In this document: positions 36,256-47,188 of the stretch, piece by piece
How the letters are laid out: the number at the start of each line of letters is the position of its first letter
Position numbering within the stretch: the first letter of the stretch is position 1
From: Hordeum vulgare subsp. vulgare
Taxonomy: Eukaryota; Streptophyta; Magnoliopsida; Poales; Poaceae
Direction of reading: 5' to 3'
Length of the DNA: 64,000 nt
Assembly: GCF_904849725.1 (NCBI RefSeq)
Contig: NC_058521.1
Location: forward strand, 431,104,676 to 431,168,675
Translations under genes and position numbers: made by a program
The notes under the pieces: generated by a model
Database searches by the model: none
Told to the model about the DNA's origin: nothing
What the model saw: only the letters and a program-made list of their open reading frames with translations

Positions 36256-36850
36256 TGATAGAGGCAAAGTTATCCCAATCTTTCGATGAGATGGTGGTTA
36301 TCGTTTTTGGTGGAGTAGACTTTGACGATCTGACTACGAACGTGTGAGGACGTTGCGCCTGAGAAATCACTAAACCAACTCTGAGAGGTTATTGACCGCA
36401 CCGGAGCACGGTCAACCTGACCACGAGGGTCTGTTTCTTGCACGCAAACGAAGAACAAGCAAGAAACTAAGATTGCAATCTGGATATTGCGAATATAAGA
36501 GGAAAGCTTTGTTGATGAAAGTGGAGTTCTGTGACGCCTTTGTATGGTCGTGGAACACGAATGAAGAACGCGAAGTTTCAGCTATGGCAAACTTGTAAAC
36601 TAAACAAAATTCAAGTCTAAACGGCACCCTAAGGGTTGTATATATGGGGGAATAGAGGGGGAATTTCGTGACCCCTTGGAGGAGGGGTCCGAAACCGACC
36701 CTAACTCAGTTTCCCCACACACACACGGACTCTAAAATTAGCCTATAATATGGTATTTCAAAATTACATGGGCCTGGCCCAAAAATAAGGTGGTGCAACA
36801 CCTATAATATCCTATGGACGAAATTTATTAATTGGCGTCTTGAATATTTC
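36256..36850 (-). repeat. Element E 5' LTR (right boundary uncertain)
   Basis: Starts TGATAGAGGC beside the primer site. The minus strand has a TATA-like TATATACAACC (about 36648-36638). The far end is not clear; AATATTTCA at about 36842-36850 is one candidate. No coding gene is seen. Confidence 0.45.
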
Positions 36851-37200
36851 ATCCAAGCCTTCATGCTCTCCTTATGGTGGCTTCAAAATGCGAAAAACAC
36901 GAGTGGAAGCTCCATTGTTCTTTCCCGTGCGTGCACCTTCTTCTCCATGCTTGATCCTACTCCAACCGATATCCTTCCTGTCCATGCTAGGCGCTTCATT
37001 CATAAGTACAAGAAAAGTATCTAACTTACGCAACAACATATGTTCATGAACATTCGAAGGATTTCCAAGAAACGGAAGTACGTGTTAATTCAATTGGTGT
37101 GCGCGAGCTCTAGTAACTGGTCTAGTATGTATAGCAGCTCGGGCTGTGTGTGTAACAATGGTATTGATGTCCTCATCACATGCCACCCCAAGGTAATATT
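36851..37200. other. Unassigned DNA between E and F
   Basis: No gene, RNA or repeat boundary that I can recognise. It may be the rest of the E LTR or of an older host element. Confidence 0.4.
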
Positions 37201-37224
37201 TAAGGATTACCAAGCATCTAAGCT

Positions 37225-37248
37225 TGGGGATGCCCCAGAAGGCATCCC
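37225..37248 (+). other. Perfect 9-bp hairpin with PPT-like arm in F
   Basis: GGGGATGCC and GGCATCCCC pair perfectly around CCAGAA. It follows CTAAGCTT, so the 5' arm is the same AAGCTTGGGGATGC sequence used as a polypurine tract in C. Confidence 0.7.
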
Positions 37249-37448
37249 CTCTTTCTTCTAGAAACCATCCTAAATTTTACTTGGATCTATATTTTTATTC
37301 GTCAGATATCATGAGTTTTTCTTGGAGCGTATTGCATCATTTTTGTCTTTTCTTTATTTTTTTGGTTAGTTTGTCATAATAAACCTTGTTGGACACACCC
37401 ATTTGAGAGAGCTAAATTATGATGTGATTTGTTAGAATCAATCTTTAT

Positions 37449-37680
37449 GCTTCACTTAAATTTTTTGAGCCATGGAATTGCTCAAGTACTTCACTTATAT
37501 CTTTTTGAGCACGGTGGTGATTTTATATTGAAGAAATTTGCTCTAATGCTTCACTTAGATTATTTTGAGAGTTGCTAAAATTTTGAAGAAATCTTATCTT
37601 GCTTCACTTATATAATTTTGAGAGTTGAAAATTTTAAAGAAACATGTGCTCTCGCGCTTCCACTTATACTTGTTTGAGAG
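37449..37680 (+). repeat. Five spaced copies of a GCTTCACTTATATCTTTT-like motif
   Basis: Copies at about 37450, 37487, 37546, 37603 and 37656, each followed by TTGAG or TTTGAG. The same motif occurs about three times in C (15776-15880). Confidence 0.65.
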
Positions 37681-39015
37681 CTTGTTATTCGCATTGGCAA
37701 TTTGCTTTAAATGAAAAGTAATCCCAAAGTGATGAATGTCCAGGAAAGATATAATAAAGACTTTCATGAAGATCATTCGATATTAAGCTTGATTCTTTGC
37801 AATAGTTTTGCGATATGAATATAGTAATATGTGAGTTATGTTGATGAGTAATTATGCTCTAGTAAGAATATTGGTGTTAAGGTTTGTGATTCCCTATGGA
37901 TGCACATAAAGTCAATAATTATGCTATGAAATTACATCCTACTTGTGTTGCATTATTCGGTGTTAGTTATTTTTAATGTTCACCTATGATGATTTTTGTT
38001 CCTTGGTTAGGCGCTTCTCAATCTATTTCTAGCCTTCACCTGTACTAAGCGGGAATGCTGCTTGTGCGTCCAAATCCTAAACCCAACAATGTGCTAACCA
38101 TACCTACCTATATGTGGTATTTCAACGCCGTTCCAAGTAAATTTGCAAGTGCCAACTCTAAAATTCAAAATAAAATTCTGTTTTGAGTGCCCGTACCGCT
38201 CACGAAACAACGAGGGGTCGTCGGTATCTTCCATATGAAATTGGTTATTTTCAAGATGAGTGTTTATTCACTTGTCATTGCGCGAGAGTATGGCGGTACT
38301 AGGAATGTCTAGTCCCAAAAAGAAAAAGGAAAATATTTTATGTTGTCAAATAATAAATTCCTTGGAAAGTGTTGGTATGGACGGCACCCGATGATACAGC
38401 TAGCCGTGGAATGTGAAAGAATGATGGAAAAGGAATAAACTTTATTTTCAGTTTTAAAACTGCCTATCATTTGTTTAGCATGGAGGATATTGGAAACTCT
38501 TAGTCATTCTCGTTGAAGGAAAATCATGCCACCCTAAAAAAATATCTCTAAGTTTTTCACTTTGAGCTATGGCACCTCTACAAATTCGTGTTTCCCTCTG
38601 CGAAGGGCCTATCTATTTACCTTATGCAAATTTTATTTTTGAATTTGAGTCCCCATCTTCTCTTATAAAATCCCAACTAAGGAACACCATTATCAGACTT
38701 GAGCATTGCATGTACTTAATATTTGAGTGTGTTACATGAGTGGATCAATGATAGAGCATGATGGGATAGGGATATCATTCTTTAGCGTTGATATTTTGAA
38801 AGACTTAGCTGCTTATTGGTATGCTTGAGTATTGAAAGCTTCATGTCAAATTATAGACTATTGATTTGCATCATCTACAAGTCCACATGTCCATGACAAA
38901 AGAAAAAATAATATGATGAAAATGTGAGGCAACATTTCACAATAAAAAAATTTGCTTTTACCATTTCCCTACTCGAGGACGAGCAGAAATTACCTACTCA
39001 AGGACGAGCAAAAAA

Positions 39016-40545
39016 TCTTCAATGTATCTATAATTTTTTATTGTTCCACGTTGTTATATTATCATTCTTGGATGTTTTATAATCATCTTATAGAAATTTT
39101 ATATCATTTTTTGGGACTAACATATTGACATAGTGCCTAGTGCCAGTTGCTGTTTTTTTCTTTGCAGAAAATCCATATCACATAAGGTCCAATTGCCACG
39201 AAACTTTACAGAGATTTTTTTTGGACCAGAAGGAAACTTGGGGGCTAAGATTGACCAGCAGCCAAGGCCCAGGGGGCCACTCGACACCACGGCACGCCAG
39301 AGGACCCTAGCGTGGCGTGGTGTCTACTCAGGGCCCCTAGAAGCTTATGCACCACCTGTGAGCTCTATAAATACCCCAATATTCCAGAAACCCTAGAGGA
39401 GTCGACGAAAAATCGTTTCAGCCGCCGCAAGTTCCAGAGCCACGAAAACCAATCTAGAGCCCGTTCCGGAGAGGAACACGATCACGCAGGGGTTCGCCAT
39501 CCTCATTGGTGCTCCTCCGATGATGCATGAGTAGTTAATATCAGACCTATGGGTCTATAGGTAGTAGCTAGATGGCTTTCTCTCTTGTTTTGTTTCTCAA
39601 TACAATGGTCTCTTGGAGATCCATATGATGTAACTCTTTCTTTTGCGGTGTGTTTGTTGGGATCCGATGAATTGTGAGTTTATGATCATATCTATGAAAA
39701 CATATTCATGCTTGATTATTATATCCCCATATTTCTTCTCCGATATTTGGTTTTTTCTGGCCAACTTGATCTTTTATCTTGTAATGGGAAGAGGTGCTTT
39801 GTGATGGGTTCGATCTTGCGGTGCTCAATCTCACTTACAGAAAGAGACATGACACGCATGCATCGTTGCCATTAAGGATAAAACAACGGGGTCTATTCCT
39901 ACATGAATAGATCTTGTCTACATCATTTCATCATTCTTAAGGCATTACTCCGTTCCTCCATGAACTCAATACACTGGATGCGTGTTGGATAACGATCGAT
40001 GTGTGGAGTAATAGAAGTAGATGAAGGCAGAAGTCGGTCTACTTATTTTTGGACATGATTCCTATATGCATGATCATTGTCTTGAATATCATCATAATTA
40101 TTTGCCTTTCTATCAACTGTCCAACAGTAATTTGTCTACCCACTGCTTGCTATTTTCTCGAGAGAAGCCACTGGTGAAACCTACATCCCCAGGGTCTTTT
40201 TCACATCATCCATTTGCAATCTCTACTTTTCTATTTTCTTTTCTACTTTATTTGCTCTCTTTTTTCAGATCTATATTATAAAAAAACCAAAAATACATTG
40301 TTGTGTTTTATTTGCTATCACTCTTTTTTGCATATATCAATCAATCCTTACTTTAACCACGAGGGATTGACAACCCCTCTACGCGTTGGGTTGCAAGGAT
40401 GTGCTATTTGTGTGTAGGTGTTGCTTACATAGTCTTGTGGATCTTCCTACTGGATTGATAGCCTGGTTTCTTAACTAAGGGCAATACTTGTCGTCGCTGT
40501 GCTACATCACCCTTTAATCTTCGAGGGAGACCAACACACTCACGA
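39016..40545 (+). repeat. Element F 3' LTR, start damaged
   Basis: Recognisable from about 39016 (TCTTCAATGTATC), without the usual TGATACG start or the polypurine tract. It has a TATA box TATAAATA at 39366-39373 and runs to about 40545 (...CATCACCCTTTAATC and a few tens of bases more). The exact right end and target duplication are not clear. Confidence 0.75.
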
Positions 40546-40572
40546 TGAGTCAATGTTCGTGCGGTTGAAGTT

Positions 40573-40905
40573 GGAATTTTTTTGTATTTGCCACTCTACA
40601 TTTTGCCAATTTTCCATATACCACTCTAGAATTTGACATTTCACTTTTGCCACTCGTAGCTTTTGACAATTGTCACAATTGCCACTGTGTGGCGAAAGAA
40701 AAATAGTTTTATTTCACTTCTGCCACTCTTAGCTTTTGATAATTATGATTATTGCCACTCTGAATATATTGTTTTTGTGATGAAAATGGCAATTGAGATA
40801 ATTGTTAAAAACTAGGAGTGGCAAAAGTGAAATGTCAAATTCTAGAGTGGCAATTGTCATAAGAAAAATTGGCAAAATCTAGAGAGGAGAAAACAAAATT
40901 TTCTC
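40573..40905. mobile_element. MITE G, Mutator-like, 9-bp target duplication
   Basis: A 333-bp non-coding element between two copies of GTTGAAGTT (40564-40572 and 40906-40914). Its left and right quarters are inverted repeats of each other: ATTTGACATTTCACTTTTGC on the left matches the reverse complement near 40817-40836, and the shared words TTGCCACTC and CTCTAGAATTTGAC recur. The 9-bp target site duplication and long terminal inverted repeats point to a Mutator-type MITE. It encodes no protein. Confidence 0.85.
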
Positions 40906-41048
40906 GTTGAAGTTCTGAAGTGTTGGGACATCATTGGGCTTGTACAGTCACATGAGGGTGGTTCAAAGCTGGAGTGGCAGGATGCATCGTTGTAGCATCA
41001 CGCTCACCATGTCCACCAGCCCATCCTTTGCCTTGAAGGCTTGAATCC

Positions 41049-41598
41049 TGTTGGGGATATTACCCCACCATATGACCCGCCCCAAGATGTCGGGTCAAGA
41101 TGGTGGCGGCACCTCGTTCATACTCAAGATGGGCCCTGACTTACGAAGCGGGAGGCACGAGGCGATTTACCAACGAGAGAAGGCAGCGGCCCAAGACACG
41201 AAGATGGCGGGTCATGGCCCACAAGGGAGAAGGTCGCCATGAGTTTCCTTGCTTAAGATGCAAGGCGAGTTAGAGACATAACGGGTCACGGATCATAATG
41301 TGACCCGGACTCCTGTAAACCTAAGGGTCTCGACCTATATATAAAGGCGAGTCTCTAGGGCTGGTAGACTTAAGTTACAATCAATCAAGTGATAGGTGAG
41401 GTGAAATCGCACCCTTGTAATTGATTTCATCATCAATACGCACAAAGCAGGACGTAGGCTTTTACCTCCATCGGAGGGGCCGAACCTGGGTAAACTCGTC
41501 TCTCGTTCCCGATCAACCCCTTTGAGTTGCCACATAGTTGTGATGGCTTCAACACTAAGTCCTTTCACGAGGATATCTATCGTGACAAAACCACGACA
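41049..41598 (+). mobile_element. Solo LTR I
   Basis: A 550-bp LTR from TGTTGGGGATATTACC to ...AAAACCACGACA with a perfect 5-bp duplication AATCC on both sides (41044-41048 and 41599-41603). It has a promoter-like TATATATAAAGG at 41336. Removing it and one duplication joins the two halves of the H reading frame. Solo LTRs form by recombination between the two LTRs of a full element. The start recalls short Triticeae Gypsy LTRs, but I do not assign a family. Confidence 0.92.
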
Positions 41599-42345
41599 AA
41601 TCCTCTCCCAGAGAGAGGGGACTTCTGCTAGGTTCCCCCACTCCAAGATCTGCCTCTGCCAAGACATTAACTTCCTCGGAAGCAGACTATAAAGGGGGAG
41701 GCATGGACTCGCCTGAGGCAAGGGGCTCGATGGGGTAGAACCACTCACGTGCCAAATCTTCACATTCTCCATGAAGGTGCCCTTCTGCCACTCCGGTTGG
41801 TGGAGTTTGTTGATCATGGCACCATCACACTCGGTGAATTAACTGTTGCCACTCTTTTTCTTGACACAGAAGGTTTTCACCCACAAGCCGAAGTGTGTCT
41901 CCACTCGCAAGAATGCCTCACACACCATTATGAAGGTGGTGAGGTGCATGATAGAGTTTGGGGCTAGATTGTAGAAATCTAGTCCACAGAAGAAGAGGAT
42001 CCCCCGTACAGACGTGTACAGTAGGAACCCCAGGCCTCGAACAAGGTGGAGGATGAAGACGACCCGCTCCCCAAGCTTCGGAGTGTGGATGCACAGGCCA
42101 GGCTCTAGATCCATACAAGCAATATCGATGGAGATGTATCCCGCCATCCGGAGCTCCTCAATGATGGGGTCGGTGGCCCTGGAGACCACCCATTTCCCCT
42201 TTAGATATGCTTCGGCCATTGCGTGGGATGCAGGAGATTGAAATTTTTTCAAGCTTGGGAAAGTGGATTGGATGTGCGAGAGCTCGAGGATTTGGGCGCT
42301 AGAGTAAAAGGAAGGCGCGTTGGAAAAAGATTCACAACCTTGCAT

Positions 42346-42900
42346 TTCACAAGTCAGTAAAAATATGAAACACCCCCCTGATCCGGTGTGAATGTCGCCA
42401 CATTTCAGCTAAACGTGTTGTTGTGACCGCTTGGGATAAAGTTATCGATTGGTGATATCCCTTCAAATGCAGGGCACAATCTCTATTTGATTTGATGTGT
42501 CAATAAGAGGGTTGCCTTGAACCGCAATTTGAATAAATATTTTTTTGTGATCGGTGACATTTCGAGAAAAGTTGTCACTAATTGACTACCGAGCACGCTT
42601 GTGTCTTTAGTCTTTGGGACTGAGTAAGTTGTGCACTTTGCATAGAAGAGGAATGCACTTTCAAATGACACATGGTTGGTCGTCCTCACGCCTTGTTAAA
42701 GGTGCCGCTAGTTCTACTAGTGCTACATGGTGCTCTGAGCTAGGATTCTGAACTTGCGTGCTAAGACAAAGACACTATCTGAGGAAGTTCATCGTGCACA
42801 GCTTCGAAGACAAGTCCGGGGGCTACCGATGGTGCCCTGGACCTGGGGTCTCAGCCTAGTTGATCTCATACATGGGCCGGACTAATGACCCACTCTAGGA
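42346..42900. other. Unassigned repeat-like DNA
   Basis: No gene recognised. The part near 42810-42890 (GTCCGGGGGCTACCGATGG) looks like the end region of a retrotransposon LTR, but no paired end was found. Confidence 0.3.
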
Positions 42901-44429
42901 TCGAAAGTATGTCTAGAGGAGGGGGTGATTAGATTACTTGACAAGATAAAAACTTAGCCTTTTCCCAGTTTTAAATGTGGGCCAGTTTTAGGAACTATGA
43001 CTAGTCAAGTACACCCTACACATGCATATCTAGCAGTAATGAAGCAGAAAGTAAAGCATGCAAGTGCAAAGTAGAGGGTAAGGTACGGATATCAAATGCA
43101 AAGGTTGACATGACGATTTTTGGCATGGTTCCGATAGGTGGCGCTATCGTATGTACGTCCATGTTTGCGAAGACTTCAACACACGGAGGGTAACGGCTGC
43201 AAGAGTCCACAGAGGGATCCACCCACAAGGGGTCCACGAAGAAGCGGCCTTGTCTATTCCACCACGGCTTCCGCCCACACAGTACTAGCCTCACTCACGT
43301 AGATCTTCACGAAGTAGGCGATATGCTTGCCCTTACACACATCTTGGTTGAACTCCACAACATGAAGTAGGAGGCTCCCAAGAGACACCTAACCAATCTA
43401 GGAGGCACCACCCTTCAAAAGGTAATAGATGTGGTAGAATGATGAAATCCTTGCTCTTGTGCTTCAAAATATAGTCTCCTCAACACTCAATCACTCTCTC
43501 TCAGATTTGGTAGGGGTAGGAGAGATTGATCTTGTGGAAATCAACTCGGGAAGGCTAGAAATCAAGGTTCAAATGATTGGAATGGAATCTCAACACATGA
43601 GTAGGTGGCTCTCTCTTAGAAAAAAATGGACCTGACAAGTGGAAGTGTGTTTTGAGTGCTTCCTGTGTGATTGAGAGGTAGGTGGAGAGGTATATATAGG
43701 CATCCCCCAAAATTCAACTGTTACAACATTATTGCCCAACTCAGTGACACCGAACAGAATCTCGGTGATACTGATTTGCACTAAATGTGGTAATTTTGAA
43801 TTCTTGGTGAGACCGATATAGGAATCTTGGTGGTACCGATACGATGACCTAGACTGGTTTCCAAACTCGGTGAGACCGATTTGAAACTTGGAAATTCTGA
43901 AACTTGCAATCATCTTAATAGAATTTTGGTCACCCAATCTCGGTGGCACCGATAGGAATGTTGGTTGTACCGAGATGGTGGGTTTGGCATAGGATCTGGC
44001 TAAGTGTAAAATCGATATGGCCGAGTAGGAAATGTTGGTGGCACCGATTTTGCATATGTGGCTTGGGACAAATATATTTTGTGGGAAAGTGGATGGGTAT
44101 TTTTGGTGGCTATCTTTAAGCACTTGAGCAACCAATTCATCATAAAACATCATCCCATTTTAATAGTATTGGCTTTCCTATGGACTCAAAGTGATTTCTC
44201 ACAAAGTATGAAATGAAGAGTCTTCTTTCTTGAAGCTTTAGCCAATCCTATTCCTTCCTTGAATCGAAGGGGCATCTCCACACAATCCTATAGCCAAAAC
44301 ATCTTTAAACTTTTCAGAAATGTACTTGAATAAACTCATTTGTCCAGTGATGCATATGTTGTGATTAATTACCAAAACCACCTTAGGGAGCAATTGTGCT
44401 TTCAATCCCCCCTTTTGGTATTTGATGAT
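42901..44429 (-). mobile_element. Element X, left part (unclassified, TCGGTGNNACCGA-rich)
   Basis: Unclassified TE sequence that continues at 56613 once J is removed: the left part ends CCCCCCTTTTGGTATTTGATGAT and the right part resumes ATGACAACATATAG. A minus-strand promoter-like CCTATATATACC (about 43702-43691) follows an array of TCGGTGNNACCGA motifs. I recall this sequence as very abundant in wheat, but I cannot place its terminal repeats or decide between Copia (SIRE type) and CACTA. Confidence 0.55.
43738..44049. repeat. TCGGTGNNACCGA array, left
   Basis: About eight copies or near copies (for example TCAGTGACACCGA near 43740, TTGGTGGTACCGA near 43828, TCGGTGAGACCGA near 43868, TCGGTGGCACCGA near 43941, TTGGTGGCACCGA near 44035). 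The unit TCGGTNNNACCGA is an inverted repeat. Confidence 0.8.
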
Positions 44430-45502
44430 TGATGACCCACAAGTATAGGGGATCAATCGTAGTCCTTTCGATAAGTTATAGTGTCGAACCCAACAAGGAG
44501 CAGAAGGAAATGACAAGTGGTTTTCAGAAAGGTAGTTTCTGCAAGCACTGAAACAAGCGGTAACATATAGTTTGGTAGCAAGATAATTTGTAGCGAGTAA
44601 CTAGGGACAAATGTAAATAAAGTGCAGAAAGATATCCCAATCCTTTTGAGTGAAAAGGACAGGCCAAAACAAGTACTTATAGTGTTGCAGACTTTCTTGA
44701 GGACACACGGGAATTTCATCTAGTCATTTTCACCATGTTCATTTGATTCGCGTTCGCTACTTTGCTGATTTGATATGTGGGTGGACATGTGCTTGGGTGT
44801 TGTTCTTACTTGAACAAGCCTCCCACTTATAATTACCCCCTCTCGCAAGCATCCACAACTACGAAAAGAGAACTAAGACAAACTCTAACCATATCAATTA
44901 TAGTTTTGATCCAAATCAGCCCCTTATGGAATAGCGCATAAACTAGGGTTTAACCTTGTGTTACTCTAGCAACCCATCATCTAATTACTACTCCACAATT
45001 AGTTCCCTTGGGACCATGAATGGTGAATTGTCATGTAGTCGACGTTCACATGACAACACTAAGAGAATCACAACACACATGTAGTCAAAATATCGAACGA
45101 ATACCAAACTCACATGATTAATTATGACAAGACTTCTCCCATGTCCTCAAGAACAAAAGTAACTACTCACTCATCATCATAGTGTTCAAGATCAGAGGGG
45201 TATTGAATAACATGAAGGGTCTGAACATTTAATATCTCGAGAGGCAAACCAACTAGCATCATCTACGATAAGTAATCAACACTACAACCCAATCACAGGT
45301 ACCAAGCTGAAGTTCTGACACAAAGATTGAATACAAGAGATGAACAAGGGTTTGAGATGAGATGGTGTTGTTGATGGTTATGATGAAGATTGGTCCTCCC
45401 ACGACGAGAGGGTTGTTGGTGATGACGAAGGCTTCGATTTCTCCCTCCCGGTGGGAAGTGTCCCCGACAGAATCTGCACGCCGGAGAGCAAAAGTGCTAC
45501 TG
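44430..45502 (-). repeat. Element J 3' LTR, truncated
   Basis: Matches the first 1.07 kb of 55118-56612 (plus-strand coordinates) from TGATGACCCACAAGTATAGG to the segment AGAGCAAAAGTGCTAC, then stops at a junction with K. About 0.4 kb of the LTR is missing. Confidence 0.9.
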
Positions 45503-45514
45503 CTAGTTGACTAG

Positions 45515-47188
45515 TAAGCCTCTAGTTGACTAGCTCGTTGATCAAAGATGGTCAAGGTTTCCTGGCCATAGGCAAGTGTTGTTACTTGATAACGGGGTCA
45601 CATCATTAGGAGAATCATGTGATGGACTAGACCCAAAACTAATAGACGTAGCATGTTGATCATGTCATTTTGTTGCTACTGTTTTCTGCGTGTCAAGTAT
45701 TTGTTCCTATGACCATGAGCTCATATAACTCACTGACACCGGAGGAATGCTTTGTGTGTATCAAACGTCGCAACGTAACTGGGTGACTACAAAGATGCTC
45801 TACAGGTATCTCCGAAGGTGTTCGTTGAGTTAGTATGGATCGAGACTGGGATTTGTCACTCCGTGTGACGGAGAGGTATCTCGGGGGCCACTCGGTAATA
45901 CAACATCACACACAAGCCTTGCAAGCAATGTGACTTAGTGTAAGTTGCGGGATCTTGTATTACGGAACGAGTAAAGAGACTTGCCGGTAAACGAGATTGA
46001 AATAGGTATGCGAATACTAACGATCGAATCTCGGGCAAGTAACATACCGAAGGACAAAGGGAATGACATACGGGATTATATGAATCCTTGGCACTGAGGT
46101 TCAAACGATAAGATCTTCGTAGAATATGTGGGATCCAATATGGCCATCTAGGTCCCGCTATTGGATATTGACCGAGGAGTCACTCGGGTCATGTCTACAT
46201 AGTTCTCGAACCCGCAGGGTCTGCACACTTAAGGTTCGACGTTGTTTGATGCGTATTTGAGTTATATGGTTGGTTACCGAATGTTGTTCAGAATCCCGGA
46301 TGAGATCGCGGACGTCACGAGGGTTTCCAGAATGGTTCAGAAATGAAGATTGATATATAGGATGACCTCATTTGATTACCGGAAGGTTTTCGGAGTTACC
46401 GGGAATGTACCTGGAATGACGAATGGGTTCCGGGTGTTCACTTGGGGGGCAACCCACCCCGGGGAAGCCCATAGGCCTTGGGGGTGGCGCACCAGCCCTT
46501 GGTGGGCTGGTGGGACAGCCCAAGAAGGCCCTATGCGCCAAGGATAGAAAATCAAAGAGAAAAGAAAAAAAAAGAGGTGGGAAAGGAGAGAAGGACTTCA
46601 CTTTCCAATCCTAGTTGGACTAGGATTGGAGGAGGACTCCTCCTCCCTTGGTGGCGCAGCCCTTGGGGCTCCTTGAGCCTCAAGGCAAGCCTCCCCTCCC
46701 TCCTCCTATATATATGGAGCAATTAGGGCTGATTTGAGACAACTTTTAAGGCAGCCCGACCACATACCTCCACGGTTTTACCTCTAGATCGCGTTTCTGC
46801 GGAGCTCGGGCGGAGCCCTGCTGAGATTAGATCACCACCAACCTCCGGAGTGCTGTCATGCTGCCGGAGAACTCATCTACCTCTCCGTCTCTCTTGCTGG
46901 ATCAAGAAGGCTGAGATCATCGTCGAGCTGTACGTGTGCTGAACGCGGAGGTGCCGCCCGTTCGGCACTAGATCGTGGGACGGATCGCGGGACGGTTCGT
47001 GGGATGGTTCGCGGGGCGGATCGAGGGACGTGAGGACGTGCCACTACATCAACCGCGTTCACTAACGCTTGTGCTGTGTGATCTACAAGGGTACGTAGAT
47101 CGGAAATCCCCTCTCGTAGATGGACATCACCATGATAGGACTTCGTGCGCGTAGGAAAATTTTTGTTTCCCATGCGACGTTCCCAACA
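45515..47188 (+). repeat. LTR K: Angela/BARE-like Copia LTR, 5' end lost
   Basis: From about 45515 to CGACGTTCCCAACA at 47188. It includes the LTR segments CTCGTTGATCAA, TGACGGAGAGGTATC and a TATA box (TATATATA at 46707-46714). The normal start (TGTTGG...) is missing, so only the right edge is a true element end; the next 5 bases are CTTTT. No Copia coding sequence accompanies it, so it was a solo LTR or part of an element removed by the deletion. Confidence 0.85.

Larger units (their letters stand above)
37201..40545 (+). mobile_element. Element F: 3' half of a C-like gag-only Gypsy element
   Basis: Sequence collinear with the 3' part of C: the hairpin motif AAGCTTGGGGATGCC, repeated GCTTCACTTATATCTTTT motifs, the ACTCGAGGACGAGCA stretch near the end, and then a 1.5-kb LTR. 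LTR landmarks shared with C are GTATCTATAATTTTTTAT, TTGGGACTAAC, the TATA box and ATCACCCTTT near the end. The 5' LTR, primer site and gag are missing. The LTR is clearly diverged from that of C, so F belongs to another subfamily or is older. The upstream boundary is approximate. Confidence 0.8.
40546..42345 (-). pseudogene. Element H: ORF resembling the putative gypsy-type transposon domain, interrupted
   Basis: The minus strand carries a TE protein. Frame 42345-41839 (168 codons) contains FLLYTSVRGILFFCGLDFYN followed by LAPNSIMHLTTFIMVCEAFL and THFGLWVKTF, which matches my memory of the plant domain Pfam calls putative gypsy type transposon. After a stop and frame change it continues (41817-41604: KLMSWQRQILEWGN, PSLWERI), jumps the solo LTR I, and resumes at 41043-40915 with FKAKDGLVDMVSVMLQRCIL. 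MITE G interrupts it next. Products of this family occur in non-autonomous plant retroelements and their role is unknown. This copy is a pseudogene. Confidence 0.65.

Noticed and set aside
41335..41817. 160-codon minus-strand frame taken as one gene
   Set aside because: It crosses the right edge of solo LTR I at 41598. Only the part above 41603 belongs to H.
43590..44153. 187-codon minus-strand frame in X
   Set aside because: It is formed largely by the TCGGTGNNACCGA array and flanking DNA; no domain or typical codon use is visible.
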